DNA of 64,000 nucleotides, taken from contig CALWFV010000009.1 of NCBI GenBank assembly GCA_944377745.1, forward strand, positions 1 through 64,000, in the 5' to 3' direction. Positions 34,676-45,766 of this stretch are shown here, piece by piece. Position 1 is the stretch's first letter; each line of letters opens with the position of its first letter. The translations under genes were made by a program, and so were the position numbers. Source of the DNA: an uncultured Mediterraneibacter sp. GTDB lineage: Bacteria; Bacillota; Clostridia; Lachnospirales; Lachnospiraceae. The notes beneath the pieces were generated by a model that was given only the letters and a program-made list of their open reading frames with translations, did not search any database and had not been told where the DNA came from.

Positions 34676-36187
34676 ATGACCAGAAGAGAATACCGGAAAA
34701 AGAAGGCGGGAAAAGAGAAAAAGTGGTTTCAGAAAAAGACGGCGTTGAAGGTCTTTGGGGGATTCTTTGCGCTGATGGCGGCGTGTACTGTGCTCTCGAG
34801 AGCGGCCGCCTCTGTCCTGGTCGCCCAGGTTGAGGTGGAAAGTCCCACAGGGGGAACAGTCACCAGTACGTTTGAGGGGCAGGGAGAGGTTGTACCGTCT
34901 GATGAAAAACAGGTCTTCCTCTGGGCAGAGCAGCAGGTGGAGAAAAGCGCGGCTCCGGGGACTGCAGTGAAGAAGGGGGACTGTCTTGTCCAGTTCCGGA
35001 TGGAATATCTGGAGAAGAGCATTGATGAAAAGAACTCTGAGATCGATCAGCTGAAGCTTCAACTGGAGCAGCAGGAGGTGGCGGCCAGGGGAAGCAGCTA
35101 TGTCTCTTCCGCGGACAGTGCGGCGAGGACGCTGGATTTGGCAAAAGCTCAGCTTGATGCGGCGTCGGAGAAAGCGGATCAGGCACAGGCTGCATATGAC
35201 AGCTATGCAGGAGAAAGTGAGGAAGAAGAAAACGAGGAGGAAAGGCAGGCGCTTGAAGAGGCACTGCAGGCAGCGCAAAACGAGCGGGACGCAGCGGCTC
35301 AGGCTGTGGACGAAGCCCAGAATGCATATGAGGATGCGGCGGCACAGGACGCAGCACAGGAAGCGAATAATGCCAGCGCCATGGAGTCGGCACGCCTTGC
35401 CGGGGAAGAGATCCAGGTCCAGATCGATGATGCTCAGAAGGAACTGGACGTGCTGGAGGAATATCAGGCAGCGGAGGGAAGACTCTGCGCGGAGGAGGAC
35501 TGCGTGGTGCTGGAAAACAGTGTGGCTGACGGGAATGTCACCACCGGGGCGGAAGTGATCGTCACGGGAAGCGGAGAATGGCTTTTGCGGGGGAGTCTTG
35601 ATGAAGACAGCCGGAAGAGGATCCGGGAAGGCGGAAAGGCTTCGGTCAGCATGGATTCCGGAGAGAGAGCCCTGGACGTAGAGATCCGCTCTGTGGATAC
35701 AGGAGAAGGCAGCGGGAATACAGGAGGAAGTACCAGCGGGAATGCCGGGGGAAACAACGCGGCAGAAAGCGGAGGCTCGGAAAGTGGAAGCTCGAGCAGT
35801 GGAAATTCAGGAAGCAGTGGCAGCGGGACAGGTGGAGGCCCTGCCGGTTCCGCCGGCGTCTGGTATGCACCGGTGCCGGAGGGGACGGAGGTAAGCTATG
35901 GGGATACATTTACGTGGAAAGTACAGGTCCCGTCAGAACAGAACTACGACTGCAAGATTCCTCTCACGGCGCTCCGGGAGGACAGTCAGGGAAATTACTG
36001 TCTGATCGTGAGCGAGGAATCCTCGGCGCTGGGAACGGTCCAGAAGGCGGAGCGGGTTCCTGTCACTGTGCTGGAGAAGAACAGTGAGGAGGCCGCGGTG
36101 GATTCGGTCCTGGAGAAGACAGACCAGGTGATCGTGGGATCGGAAAAATATGTGGAAGAAGGTGACCAGATACGAATAAAAGGATAA
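34676..36187 (+). CDS. HlyD/RND-type membrane-fusion adaptor protein
   Basis: The 503-residue protein has a basic N-terminus, one membrane helix (~25-45) and a first half-lipoyl segment (GEVVPSDEKQVFLWAEQQVEKSAAPGTAV). A long Ala/Glu/Gln coiled coil (~118-255) follows, then the second lipoyl half and a beta-barrel region (VLENSVADGNVTTGAEVIVTG ... LLRGSLDEDSRKRI). A Gly/Ser-rich linker (~345-390) and a last beta domain (IPLTALREDSQGNYCLIV) complete it. This is the layout of periplasmic-adaptor-like proteins that pair with MacB-type exporters in Gram-positives. AGGAGG precedes the ATG. The next frame encodes a MacB-like domain. Confidence 0.82.
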   Translation: MTRREYRKKKAGKEKKWFQKKTALKVFGGFFALMAACTVLSRAAASVLVAQVEVESPTGGTVTSTFEGQGEVVPSDEKQVFLWAEQQVEKSAAPGTAVKKGDCLVQFRMEYLEKSIDEKNSEIDQLKLQLEQQEVAARGSSYVSSADSAARTLDLAKAQLDAASEKADQAQAAYDSYAGESEEEENEEERQALEEALQAAQNERDAAAQAVDEAQNAYEDAAAQDAAQEANNASAMESARLAGEEIQVQIDDAQKELDVLEEYQAAEGRLCAEEDCVVLENSVADGNVTTGAEVIVTGSGEWLLRGSLDEDSRKRIREGGKASVSMDSGERALDVEIRSVDTGEGSGNTGGSTSGNAGGNNAAESGGSESGSSSSGNSGSSGSGTGGGPAGSAGVWYAPVPEGTEVSYGDTFTWKVQVPSEQNYDCKIPLTALREDSQGNYCLIVSEESSALGTVQKAERVPVTVLEKNSEEAAVDSVLEKTDQVIVGSEKYVEEGDQIRIKG

Positions 36188-36240
36188 AATATGCGGGAAT
36201 CGGACTGGGCGCGGGCATCCTTGCCCTGGCTGCGGCAGCA

Positions 36241-37119
36241 GTGATCTCCTGGCTGATCTGGCTTCACGGGTTTTCAGATTATCTCTCGGTCACTTTTGAA
36301 GAGCCCTCTGCTACATATGAAGGATTCCGGAATTTTCAAGAGAGCAGTGACGCAGAGAAATTTACCTCGGCTGCATTGTGGAATAAGGTGGGAGAAAGAG
36401 AACTGATCCTGGAAAGCACAGAACGGAGGAGCCGGGCGTCGGTCTATGGGATGAGAGGGCAGCTTCAGGCTGTGTTCGGGAATACGCTGGCAGCAGGGCG
36501 GTATTTTGCGGACGGAGAGGAAGCGGTATGCCTTATCGACGAGAAAACTGCGAGGGAACTGTTCGGAAGCCGGGATGTGACAGGGCGTGAAGTTCTTCTT
36601 GACGGAGAAAAAATACAGGTTGTGGGAATCCTGCAGGGGAACCGTGGCGTCTGCGTGATCCCTGCAGGGGAGGATGAAATGTTCTGCGGCGTTACTGTGA
36701 GGAAACAGAAGGCGGAACAGTCCTCGGATACGGCGGTATCACTGATCGGCTCATATATGCAGGGGACGGCGGAACGTATCGCGGACGGTCAGCTTTACTA
36801 TATCCTTGCTCTTTTGAAGACGGCGGGGATCCTGACAGCGGCCACGGTCATTCCGGCGGTCCTGCTGATCATGGTGAAGGAGAGAAGGCTGGCAGGAGCG
36901 GCAGTCCTTGCCGCGGGAGTTCTTATCCTCGCGGTCATTACTGTACAGATCCCGGTAGGGAGTGATTACCTTCCTACATACTGGTCGGATTTTGATTTTT
37001 TCGGAGAACTGCAGGAGGAGAAGGCGGGGCAGATTGAAAGCTTAAAGGCGCACCAGGAGTTCTGGCATGAGGAGGGATTCCTGAGAGTGAAGGCGGTGGA
37101 CTGGACGGAAGTGTTTTAG
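36241..37119 (+). CDS. MacB periplasmic-core-like membrane protein, start unclear
   Basis: The product resembles the extracytoplasmic core domain of MacB/FtsX permeases (AGRYFADGEEAVCLIDEKTARELFG ... VTGREVLLDGEKIQVVGIL). Membrane helices lie at the N-terminus and at residues ~185-250, but there are far too few for a full permease and no FtsX domain. The frame continues upstream of GTG 36241 through a clear membrane helix (YAGIGLGAGILALAAAA). No ATG, GTG or TTG exists there before the stop at 36163. ACG at 36172, behind GAAGGTG, sits where a start is expected (xNKRIKYAG). Either ACG is used, the start codon is mutated, or coupling from the overlapping HlyD gene is used. Confidence 0.7.
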   Translation: MISWLIWLHGFSDYLSVTFEEPSATYEGFRNFQESSDAEKFTSAALWNKVGERELILESTERRSRASVYGMRGQLQAVFGNTLAAGRYFADGEEAVCLIDEKTARELFGSRDVTGREVLLDGEKIQVVGILQGNRGVCVIPAGEDEMFCGVTVRKQKAEQSSDTAVSLIGSYMQGTAERIADGQLYYILALLKTAGILTAATVIPAVLLIMVKERRLAGAAVLAAGVLILAVITVQIPVGSDYLPTYWSDFDFFGELQEEKAGQIESLKAHQEFWHEEGFLRVKAVDWTEVF

Positions 37120-37229
37120 AACTGTTTTTACAGGTGATTTGAAACCGCTCTTAAACTTCAGAGAAAGGATGGATATTTAGAAGAAATTCTGTTAGAATGT
37201 GAGACAGCAGAGCAAAACGGGGTGATGGG

Positions 37230-37511
37230 ATGACGATAGAACAGATATTGGAAGAGATTGTCAGGCTTTGTCAGAATCATTCGGCATCAGAGGTAATCCT
37301 GTTCGGTTCAAGGGCAAAGGGAACGTACAGGGAGCGAAGTGATATTGATATTGCCGTTGCAGGAGCCTCTGAGTTTGAAGGTCTGAGGGAGGAAATCGAA
37401 AGTCTTCCCACTCTGTACACGGTTGACCTTGTAAATCTGGACGAATGTAATAATCAGATGCTTTTGGAGGATATTGAAAGGTATGGACGAGAAATTTATA
37501 AAGCGATATAG
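37230..37511 (+). CDS. mntA: MNT-domain antitoxin (minimal nucleotidyltransferase)
   Basis: The 93-residue nucleotidyltransferase has the exact GSX10DXD motif: Gly26-Ser27, ten residues, then Asp38-Ile39-Asp40. In MntA/HepT modules this enzyme adds AMP to a Tyr of the HEPN toxin and silences it. The following gene overlaps by 29 bp and encodes that partner. GTG/GGGATG-rich sequence precedes the ATG. The pair sits between an unrelated ABC-like operon and a terminator, as a compact movable unit. Confidence 0.9.
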   Translation: MTIEQILEEIVRLCQNHSASEVILFGSRAKGTYRERSDIDIAVAGASEFEGLREEIESLPTLYTVDLVNLDECNNQMLLEDIERYGREIYKAI

Positions 37512-37896
37512 ATCTTTCTGCAATTCTCTTGATTCTCTTGCAGAGGCGAAAGAGCGGGATATGAATGATTCCTTTGTCCTGAGTGGAACAAGCGCAAAAT
37601 TCAGCACAACCTTTGATCTTGCGTGGAAAGTGATGAAAGACATACTGGTGCAGCACTATGCCATATCCGGGTTCGTGGCGGGATCGCCCCGGGAGGTACT
37701 CCGGGAAGCGTTCAAGGCGGAGATGATCAGCGGGGATGTGTGGATGGAGATGCTGAAGATCAGAAATCAGCTTGCACACGACTATGATGGAGAGATTGTG
37801 AAGAAATATTGCGTAAAGATCACGGATGTATATATTGACAAATTCTATGAATTCAGAAAAAGAACGGAGGAAGTGATCCCATCGGTGAAGGGATGA
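37483..37896 (+). CDS. hepT: HEPN-domain toxin (HepT)
   Basis: The 137-residue all-helical protein carries RNQLAHDY at residues 94-101, exactly the RX4HXY motif of HEPN ribonuclease toxins: Arg94 and His99 are catalytic, Tyr101 is the residue AMPylated by MntA. HepT cleaves RNA, in some systems the 3' end of tRNA. ATG 37483 lies inside mntA. A TTG at 37474 would add three residues. All key residues are present, so the module looks functional. Confidence 0.9.
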   Translation: MDEKFIKRYRSFCNSLDSLAEAKERDMNDSFVLSGTSAKFSTTFDLAWKVMKDILVQHYAISGFVAGSPREVLREAFKAEMISGDVWMEMLKIRNQLAHDYDGEIVKKYCVKITDVYIDKFYEFRKRTEEVIPSVKG

Positions 37897-37924
37897 GCCT
37901 GTGGTTCGCCACTATTATAAAAGG

Positions 37925-37981
37925 AAACAGAACAGACTGCTGTCCGCATGAAAATATGACGGAAAGCAGCCTGTTCTGTTT
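37925..37981 (+). terminator. Terminator of mntA-hepT
   Basis: AAACAGAACAG (37925-37935) plus CTGCT pair with AGCAG plus CTGTTCTGTTT (37971-37981), with one unpaired base on each side, followed by ATTTT. Confidence 0.8.
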
Positions 37982-37998
37982 ATTTTGTGCGATAAGCC

Positions 37999-38039
37999 CA
38001 GCAAGTGGCTGCCGTGCTTGCACGAGCAGGCATTTGCTG
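37999..38039. repeat. CAGCAAGTG-type palindromic repeat, copy 1
   Basis: CAGCAAGTG (37999-38007) pairs with CATTTGCTG (38031-38039), with an inner GTGCTTGCAC palindrome. The same arm sequences and an equivalent core (GTGCAAGCAC) recur at 46612-46647, so this is a dispersed hairpin family. Confidence 0.6.
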
Positions 38040-38055
38040 AGCGCTGTATTGCAGC

Positions 38056-38083
38056 GGCCAGGGGAAGACCTTCTCCCCTGGCC
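38056..38083. terminator. Hairpin between hepT and the MATE gene
   Basis: GGCCAGGGGA (38056-38065) pairs perfectly with TCCCCTGGCC (38074-38083). It lies 3 bp beyond the MATE stop codon and probably ends that transcript, although no T-run follows on the minus strand. Confidence 0.55.
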
Positions 38084-38085
38084 GA

Positions 38086-39450
38086 TTATCTTTGCCGGGA
38101 GAAGGGAGACATTTTCCCGCCTTCGTAGTGCTGAAGGAGAAAGAAGGCTACAATGGACGCGCACAGTTCTCCTACAGGAAACGACGCCCAGACTCCGACT
38201 GCCCCGAAAAAGCGGGACAGGATGAAACTTAAGGGAATGGTGATCACAAACTGGCGGAGCAGGGAGATGATCAGGGAATTTCTTCCGTTTCCCAGCGCCT
38301 CAAAGGTCCCGGAGTAGATCACGCCTATGGTGGAGACCAGGAAACCGAGGCAGATGATACGCAGTGCCGTGATCCCCGCGGACATCAGAGCTTCATCCGC
38401 GTCAAACAGCGAGAAGATGGGCCCCGGGATCAGCAGCGAGAGCAGCGTACCGGTCAGCATCAGGGCTGCGGCGCAGACAAGGCTGTACCGGATCGTGGTG
38501 CGTACCCGTTTCTCCTCCCCGGCGCCGTAGTTATATCCGATAATGGGACGCATGCCCTGGACAATTCCGTTGGTGGGCATATAGATGAATGTCTGCAGTT
38601 TGAAGTAGACGCCCAGGACGGCAACATAAACCTCGGAGAATGTTGCCAGAATACTGTTCAGAATACTGATCAGGACAGAGGGGAGCAGCATCATGATACT
38701 GGACGGGATCCCCACACTGTAGATCTGCCGGATGATCTTCTTGTCGAACTTCAGATATTTTGGATGGATACGGACCGCATAGGGCTTCCTCAGGTAGACT
38801 ACGATGTAGAGGAGGAAGGCGCCAATCTGTCCGATGACCGTGGCAATCGCCGCGCCGGCTACGCCCAGCGCCGGAAATCCTAGAAGTCCGAAGATCAGGA
38901 TCGGGTCCAGGATAATATTGATGATACATCCCACGCTAAGGAGGTACATGGTGATCTTCATCTGCCCGATGCCCTGAAAGATTTTTTCAAATGCAATCTG
39001 AAGGAGAGAGCCGAAGGAGACGCAGAGTACGATGTAGGTGTAGTCGCATGCGTCACTTAACACTTTCGGGCTGTCAGTGAACAGCGAAAGAAACGGTTTT
39101 GTCACGAAGATGCCGAGCAGGATGAACAGGATACAGTGGAACACGGTCAGTGCCACACCGATGGTGGCAGAGCGGTCCGCTCCCTCCTGGTCGCCTCTTC
39201 CGAGACAGATAGAGATGGCGGAACTGATTCCCACACCAATGCCCACTCCCACGGAGACAATGGCATTCTGGAGCGGATAGGCAAGGGAGACCGCGGTCAG
39301 CGCGTCTGTTCCCAGCCGGGAAACATAGATACTGTCAACGATATTGTAGAGTGACTGGATCAGCATGGAGAGCATCATGGGCACGGACATGGAGATCAGC
39401 AGGGAAAAGACCGGACGGGTCTTCATAAATGAATTTTCTCTTTCTTCCAT
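38086..39450 (-). CDS. MATE-family multidrug/Na+ antiporter
   Basis: The 454-residue carrier has 12 hydrophobic segments in two related halves. MATE signatures are PVFSLLISMSVPMMLSMLIQSLYNIVDSIYVSRLG in the first helix pair and GVGIGVGISSAISICLGRGDQEGA. It exports cationic drugs or metabolites using Na+ or H+. The start is uncertain: ATG 39450 has AAGGAAA 14 nt upstream, while ATG 39426 (MKTRPVFSL) overlaps the stop of a short upstream ORF and could be coupled to it. A terminator-like hairpin lies in the leader, so expression is probably controlled by attenuation. Confidence 0.9.
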   Translation of the reverse strand: MEERENSFMKTRPVFSLLISMSVPMMLSMLIQSLYNIVDSIYVSRLGTDALTAVSLAYPLQNAIVSVGVGIGVGISSAISICLGRGDQEGADRSATIGVALTVFHCILFILLGIFVTKPFLSLFTDSPKVLSDACDYTYIVLCVSFGSLLQIAFEKIFQGIGQMKITMYLLSVGCIINIILDPILIFGLLGFPALGVAGAAIATVIGQIGAFLLYIVVYLRKPYAVRIHPKYLKFDKKIIRQIYSVGIPSSIMMLLPSVLISILNSILATFSEVYVAVLGVYFKLQTFIYMPTNGIVQGMRPIIGYNYGAGEEKRVRTTIRYSLVCAAALMLTGTLLSLLIPGPIFSLFDADEALMSAGITALRIICLGFLVSTIGVIYSGTFEALGNGRNSLIISLLRQFVITIPLSFILSRFFGAVGVWASFPVGELCASIVAFFLLQHYEGGKMSPFSRQR

Positions 39451-39524
39451 AATAGATATGATTTCCTTTCCAAACAAACAAAAAAAGCCATATGCCTGTT
39501 TGAATTCTGAAACAGGAAAACCAT
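39423..39524 (-). CDS. Possible leader peptide of the MATE gene
   Basis: A 33-codon frame (MVFLFQNSNRHMAFF...IHL) starts inside the 5' arm of the leader hairpin, runs through the terminator T-tract, and stops at TGA overlapping the in-frame ATG 39426 of the MATE gene (ATGA). Position and overlap suit a regulatory leader peptide whose translation opens the terminator. The binding site before its ATG is weak, so translation is not assured. Confidence 0.35.
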   Translation of the reverse strand: MVFLFQNSNRHMAFFVCLERKSYLLWKKEKIHL

Positions 39525-39530
39525 ATGACT
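39479..39530 (-). promoter_or_regulatory. Attenuator in the MATE leader
   Basis: On the minus strand AGTCATATG pairs with CATATGGCT, and inner CCTGTTT pairs with AAACAGG (loop CAGAATTC), followed by TTTTTTTG. It is an intrinsic terminator placed ~30 bp before the MATE start codon, where it would stop transcription unless relieved. Confidence 0.7.
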
Positions 39531-39736
39531 TTTGTCTGTTTTATTTATCTGCGGTGATTATGATAGCACAGGGCGGCAGGGAAAGTCAATGAAAAAAGGG
39601 AAGGCCAGCTCTGAAGATGTGATGTGAGGATTTAAGGATTTCGGAATAATTCCAAATATGATAGAATCAGAGCAAACGTTTTAGCATACAGGAAAGAAGG
39701 ACCTCTCAGCAGCATCGAAGAGGAAGGAAATGTACT

Positions 39737-40774
39737 ATGAGGATCAAATTAAAAGAAATCGCAGAAGAACTGGGGATATCTCCGGCGACAGTTTCACTTG
39801 CTGTCAATGACCGTCCGGGGATCAGCGAAAAGACAAAGGAAAAGATCTTGGCATATATTTGTTCTAAAGAGAAAAAGGATAGAGAACAGGAATGGAATCC
39901 GGCAGGATCCGGGGGTGCTGTTGCCATGATCAATTATCTGAAAAACGGTATCATCCTGAACCGGAGCGGGAAAAATCATCCTGTTCTGGAGCAGATCAAA
40001 AAAGAGGTGAGGGCAGGCGGATATGATTTTGTTTATCTTACGTTCAATGAGAAGATAAACAGGATCCAGGATCTGATCCGGGAGTGCAGGAACCGTGATG
40101 TGAAAGGAATCTATATTATGGCGGCTGAGATGAGCAAAGCAGATATTTATCCTTTCCTGGAGTTGAAGATTCCCATTGTGACCGGGGATAACCTGTTCTA
40201 TGAAGAAGGAATTGACAGCTTCCTTATTGACAACCGGGAGGGAATACGCCGGGGTGTGGATTATCTGGTGGATAAAGGGCACAGCCATATCGTATATCTG
40301 GCGGAGAATATTGATATTTTTAATTTTATTGAGCGCCGCGAGGCCTTTGTCCTGGAGATGGCAAAACGCCAGTGCGGGGATGCGTCAAACCGCATCCGTC
40401 ATCTCGGGAATAATGTGGATGAAGTATATGAGGCCATGCGCAGCTACATTGATGAAGGATTAAAAGGGACGACAGCGTTTGTTCTGGAGAGTTCCGTCAT
40501 CTCCCTGGGGGTGGGAAAAGCACTGCTGGAGCGGCAGATACGCATCCCCAGAGACATTTCACTGCTAGGGTTCGATGCGCTCCCGCCGGTAAGTCTGCCG
40601 GGGATCGATCTTACTCTGGTTAAGGGGACACATTCCAAACGGCATCTGGCGGCAATACAACATCTGATGCGCTATATCCGGGATGAAAATGAGGAGATCA
40701 TGAGAGTATATTATAAGACCCGGATGATAGAAGGAAGCAGTGTATTTGACAAAACCAAATATATTTACAGATAA
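39737..40774 (+). CDS. LacI-family transcriptional regulator
   Basis: The 345-residue repressor has an N-terminal helix-turn-helix (IKLKEIAEELGISPATVSLAVNDRPGISEKTKEKI), then a periplasmic-binding-protein-like effector domain (VKGIYIMAAEMS ... DNREGIRRGVDYLVDKGHSHIVYL). It precedes the beta-glucoside PTS operon in the same direction and probably controls it. An AGCAAACGTTTTAGC element at 39671-39685, upstream of its own start, resembles a LacI/CcpA-type operator and suggests autoregulation or catabolite control. Confidence 0.9.
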   Translation: MRIKLKEIAEELGISPATVSLAVNDRPGISEKTKEKILAYICSKEKKDREQEWNPAGSGGAVAMINYLKNGIILNRSGKNHPVLEQIKKEVRAGGYDFVYLTFNEKINRIQDLIRECRNRDVKGIYIMAAEMSKADIYPFLELKIPIVTGDNLFYEEGIDSFLIDNREGIRRGVDYLVDKGHSHIVYLAENIDIFNFIERREAFVLEMAKRQCGDASNRIRHLGNNVDEVYEAMRSYIDEGLKGTTAFVLESSVISLGVGKALLERQIRIPRDISLLGFDALPPVSLPGIDLTLVKGTHSKRHLAAIQHLMRYIRDENEEIMRVYYKTRMIEGSSVFDKTKYIYR

Positions 40775-40935
40775 AAAGATTCTGGCCGGAGAAGACGTGC
40801 AGAGGCGTTCGTGCTTTTCCGGTTTTTCATTTTTTAAAGAAATTTTAAAAATCCGTTTATTTGCACAAATCAAACGGCTGTTTTTTGCACAAAATGACCG
40901 GAATTTCTCGAAAAGTGAGAAAAAACGGAAGGGGA

Positions 40936-40989
40936 TTGAGGGGAAAATAAAAAAATGCTAATGTGTACTCACAGAAAAGAAGCGCGCTT
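40936..40989 (+). promoter_or_regulatory. Promoter and candidate operator of the PTS operon
   Basis: TTGAGG (40936-40941), a 17-bp spacer and TAATGT (40959-40964) form a plausible promoter. AAGCGCGCTT (40980-40989), a 10-bp palindrome with the CG centre usual for LacI-family operators, lies just downstream. Upstream, TTTGCACAAA occurs twice (around 40859 and 40885) and may be a further protein-binding site. Confidence 0.5.
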
Positions 40990-41026
40990 TGAATCTTAAA
41001 AAGTTATCTGCAATGGAGGAAATATT

Positions 41027-42892
41027 ATGGCTAAGAAAGATTATTCACAGTTGTCGAAAGACATTGTGAAATATGTGGGCGGAAGCGATAATGTAAATTC
41101 GCTTTTTCATTGTGCGACACGACTCAGGTTCAAAGTGAAAGACCACGGGAAAGTTGACAAGCAGAATCTGGAGCAGCTGTCAGGTGTTATTACTGTGATC
41201 GACAGCGGCGGGCAGATTCAGGTCGTGATCGGAAACCATGTGGCGGATGTCTACGAAGCGGTGATCCAGAACACAGACATCAGCCAGGAAAGAGAACAGG
41301 AGCAGGATCAGAGCTCGGGAAGCGGCAACCCGCTGAATACTTTTATGGAGACGATTTCCGGTATCTTTGCTCCGGTGCTTGGAGCCATGAGCGGAGCCGG
41401 TATGCTCAAGGCGCTTCTTATCCTGTGCACTACCTTTGGATGGCTTACTGCGGATATGGGAACCTATCGTATCCTTTATGCTGCGGCAGACGGAGTGTTC
41501 ACATTTATTCCTGTATTTCTCGCATATACAGCAGCGAAGAAATTTAATGCAAATCAGTTTGTATCCGTGGGAATCGCGGCAGCTCTTTTATATCCGGATC
41601 TGACCGCGGCATATTCTGCAGGGGAAGCACTGACTTTTCTGAAGATTCCGGTGGTACTGGTAAGTTATACGTCTTCTGTGATTCCGATCATCATTTCGGT
41701 CTATGTGCTGTCGAAGCTGGAGAAAGTGCTGAAAAAAGTGGTCCCGGATATATGTAAGACGTTCCTGACGCCTCTGCTGAGCCTGCTTATCATGGTGCCG
41801 GCAACTTATCTTGTCATTGGCCCCATAGCGGATACAGTCGGGAAACTTCTCGCATCCGGTTATACAGGTCTGGTAGCACTCAATCCGGTGATCGCCGGAG
41901 GCCTGCTGGGACTGATCTGGCCGGCAGCGGTCATGTTCGGCGTGCACTGGGGATTTGTGCCGATCGTCATGAACAATATCGCGGAGTATGGACGTGATAC
42001 ATTGTTTGTCATTACAGGTCCGAATAACATGGCCCAGGCAGGAGCCACACTCGGTGTCTTTTTGAAGACAAAGAACAAAGAGATCAAAGAGCTTGCAGGT
42101 CCGGCTGCGCTTTCAGCAGTCCTGGCAGGAATCACAGAGCCTGCAATCTATGGTGTGACACTCCGCTTTAAAAGGCCGTTCTTTATCGGCGCTGTATTTT
42201 CAGGAATCGCAGGAGCCATTGTTGCAGCCGCAGGAACAGGAGCTCCAACTCTCCTTGGAACCAGCCTGCTCACTCTTCCGGGATATATCGGCGTGGGATT
42301 TGTCGGATTCCTGATCGCATGTGCGATCGCTTATTTCGGAGCTGCAGCAGTGACATATTTCTTCGGATATAGTGATGACATGCTTCCGAAAAAGAAAGAA
42401 AATGAGAAAGAGGCCGTGGTAACTACGATAAAAAAGGATGAAGAGATCAAAACACCTGTAAGCGGAAAAGTCATCTCCCTGTCAGAAGTAAAGGACGAAG
42501 CGTTTTCAGGCGGAGTCCTTGGTCAGGGCGCAGCAGTAATTCCGGATAACGGAGAAATCTGCGCGCCGTGTGATGGAACGGTAACTGTGATGTACCCGAC
42601 CGGACATGCGGTAGGAATCTTATCTGACGGAGGAGCTGAGATCCTGATCCATATCGGAATGGATACAGTGTCTCTTGAAGGAAAACACTTTGACGTACGT
42701 GCTGTGCAGGGACAGAAGGTAAAGGCCGGAGATGTCCTTGTCGTGGCAGATCTGGATGCGATCAGGGCGGAGGGGCTGGACATCACGACTCCGGTGATCG
42801 TTACGAATACAGAAGACTACCTTGAGATCAGACAGGCTGCGCCGGGGAATATTGAACGAGGTGAAACTATTCTGAACTGTATATCAAAGTAA
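41027..42892 (+). CDS. Beta-glucoside-type PTS transporter EIIBCA
   Basis: The 621-residue PTS permease imports and phosphorylates a beta-glucoside. Its order is EIIB (phospho-Cys29 in SLFHCATRLRF), EIIC (about residues 105-455, ten hydrophobic segments, GITEPAIYGV signature), EIIA of the glucose type (IHIGMDTVSLEGKHF, active His542). This B-C-A order is that of BglP/BglF. GGAGG precedes the ATG. The next genes encode an apiosidase-like protein and a 6-phospho-beta-glucosidase, so a disaccharide phosphate is the expected product. Confidence 0.93.
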   Translation: MAKKDYSQLSKDIVKYVGGSDNVNSLFHCATRLRFKVKDHGKVDKQNLEQLSGVITVIDSGGQIQVVIGNHVADVYEAVIQNTDISQEREQEQDQSSGSGNPLNTFMETISGIFAPVLGAMSGAGMLKALLILCTTFGWLTADMGTYRILYAAADGVFTFIPVFLAYTAAKKFNANQFVSVGIAAALLYPDLTAAYSAGEALTFLKIPVVLVSYTSSVIPIIISVYVLSKLEKVLKKVVPDICKTFLTPLLSLLIMVPATYLVIGPIADTVGKLLASGYTGLVALNPVIAGGLLGLIWPAAVMFGVHWGFVPIVMNNIAEYGRDTLFVITGPNNMAQAGATLGVFLKTKNKEIKELAGPAALSAVLAGITEPAIYGVTLRFKRPFFIGAVFSGIAGAIVAAAGTGAPTLLGTSLLTLPGYIGVGFVGFLIACAIAYFGAAAVTYFFGYSDDMLPKKKENEKEAVVTTIKKDEEIKTPVSGKVISLSEVKDEAFSGGVLGQGAAVIPDNGEICAPCDGTVTVMYPTGHAVGILSDGGAEILIHIGMDTVSLEGKHFDVRAVQGQKVKAGDVLVVADLDAIRAEGLDITTPVIVTNTEDYLEIRQAAPGNIERGETILNCISK

Positions 42893-42908
42893 AAACGGAG
42901 GATGACCA

Positions 42909-45612
<2,704 letters not shown>

Positions 45613-45673
45613 GATTTGTCAGGAACGCGGTGACGTGACATGACAAAATGAATGGTCTAATGAAATAAGCGAA

Positions 45674-45714
45674 AACGTGCGGTAGATGAGAGGAAAGCTC
45701 ATGTACCGCACGTT
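45674..45714. terminator. Bidirectional terminator between bgl operon and mntP
   Basis: AACGTGCGGTA (45674-45684) pairs with TACCGCACGTT (45704-45714), flanked by AAA and GTTTTA. It separates convergent genes. Confidence 0.85.
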
Positions 45715-45766
45715 GTTTTACGAGATAATTCAGGCAAGCGGCTGCCGTCCGCCTCCAGAAGGGAGA

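Noticed and set aside
35100-35558. Arg-rich 152-codon ORF inside the HlyD-like gene
   Set aside because: It is an out-of-frame reading of the Ala/Glu/Gln coiled coil. The composition is typical of a shadow frame.
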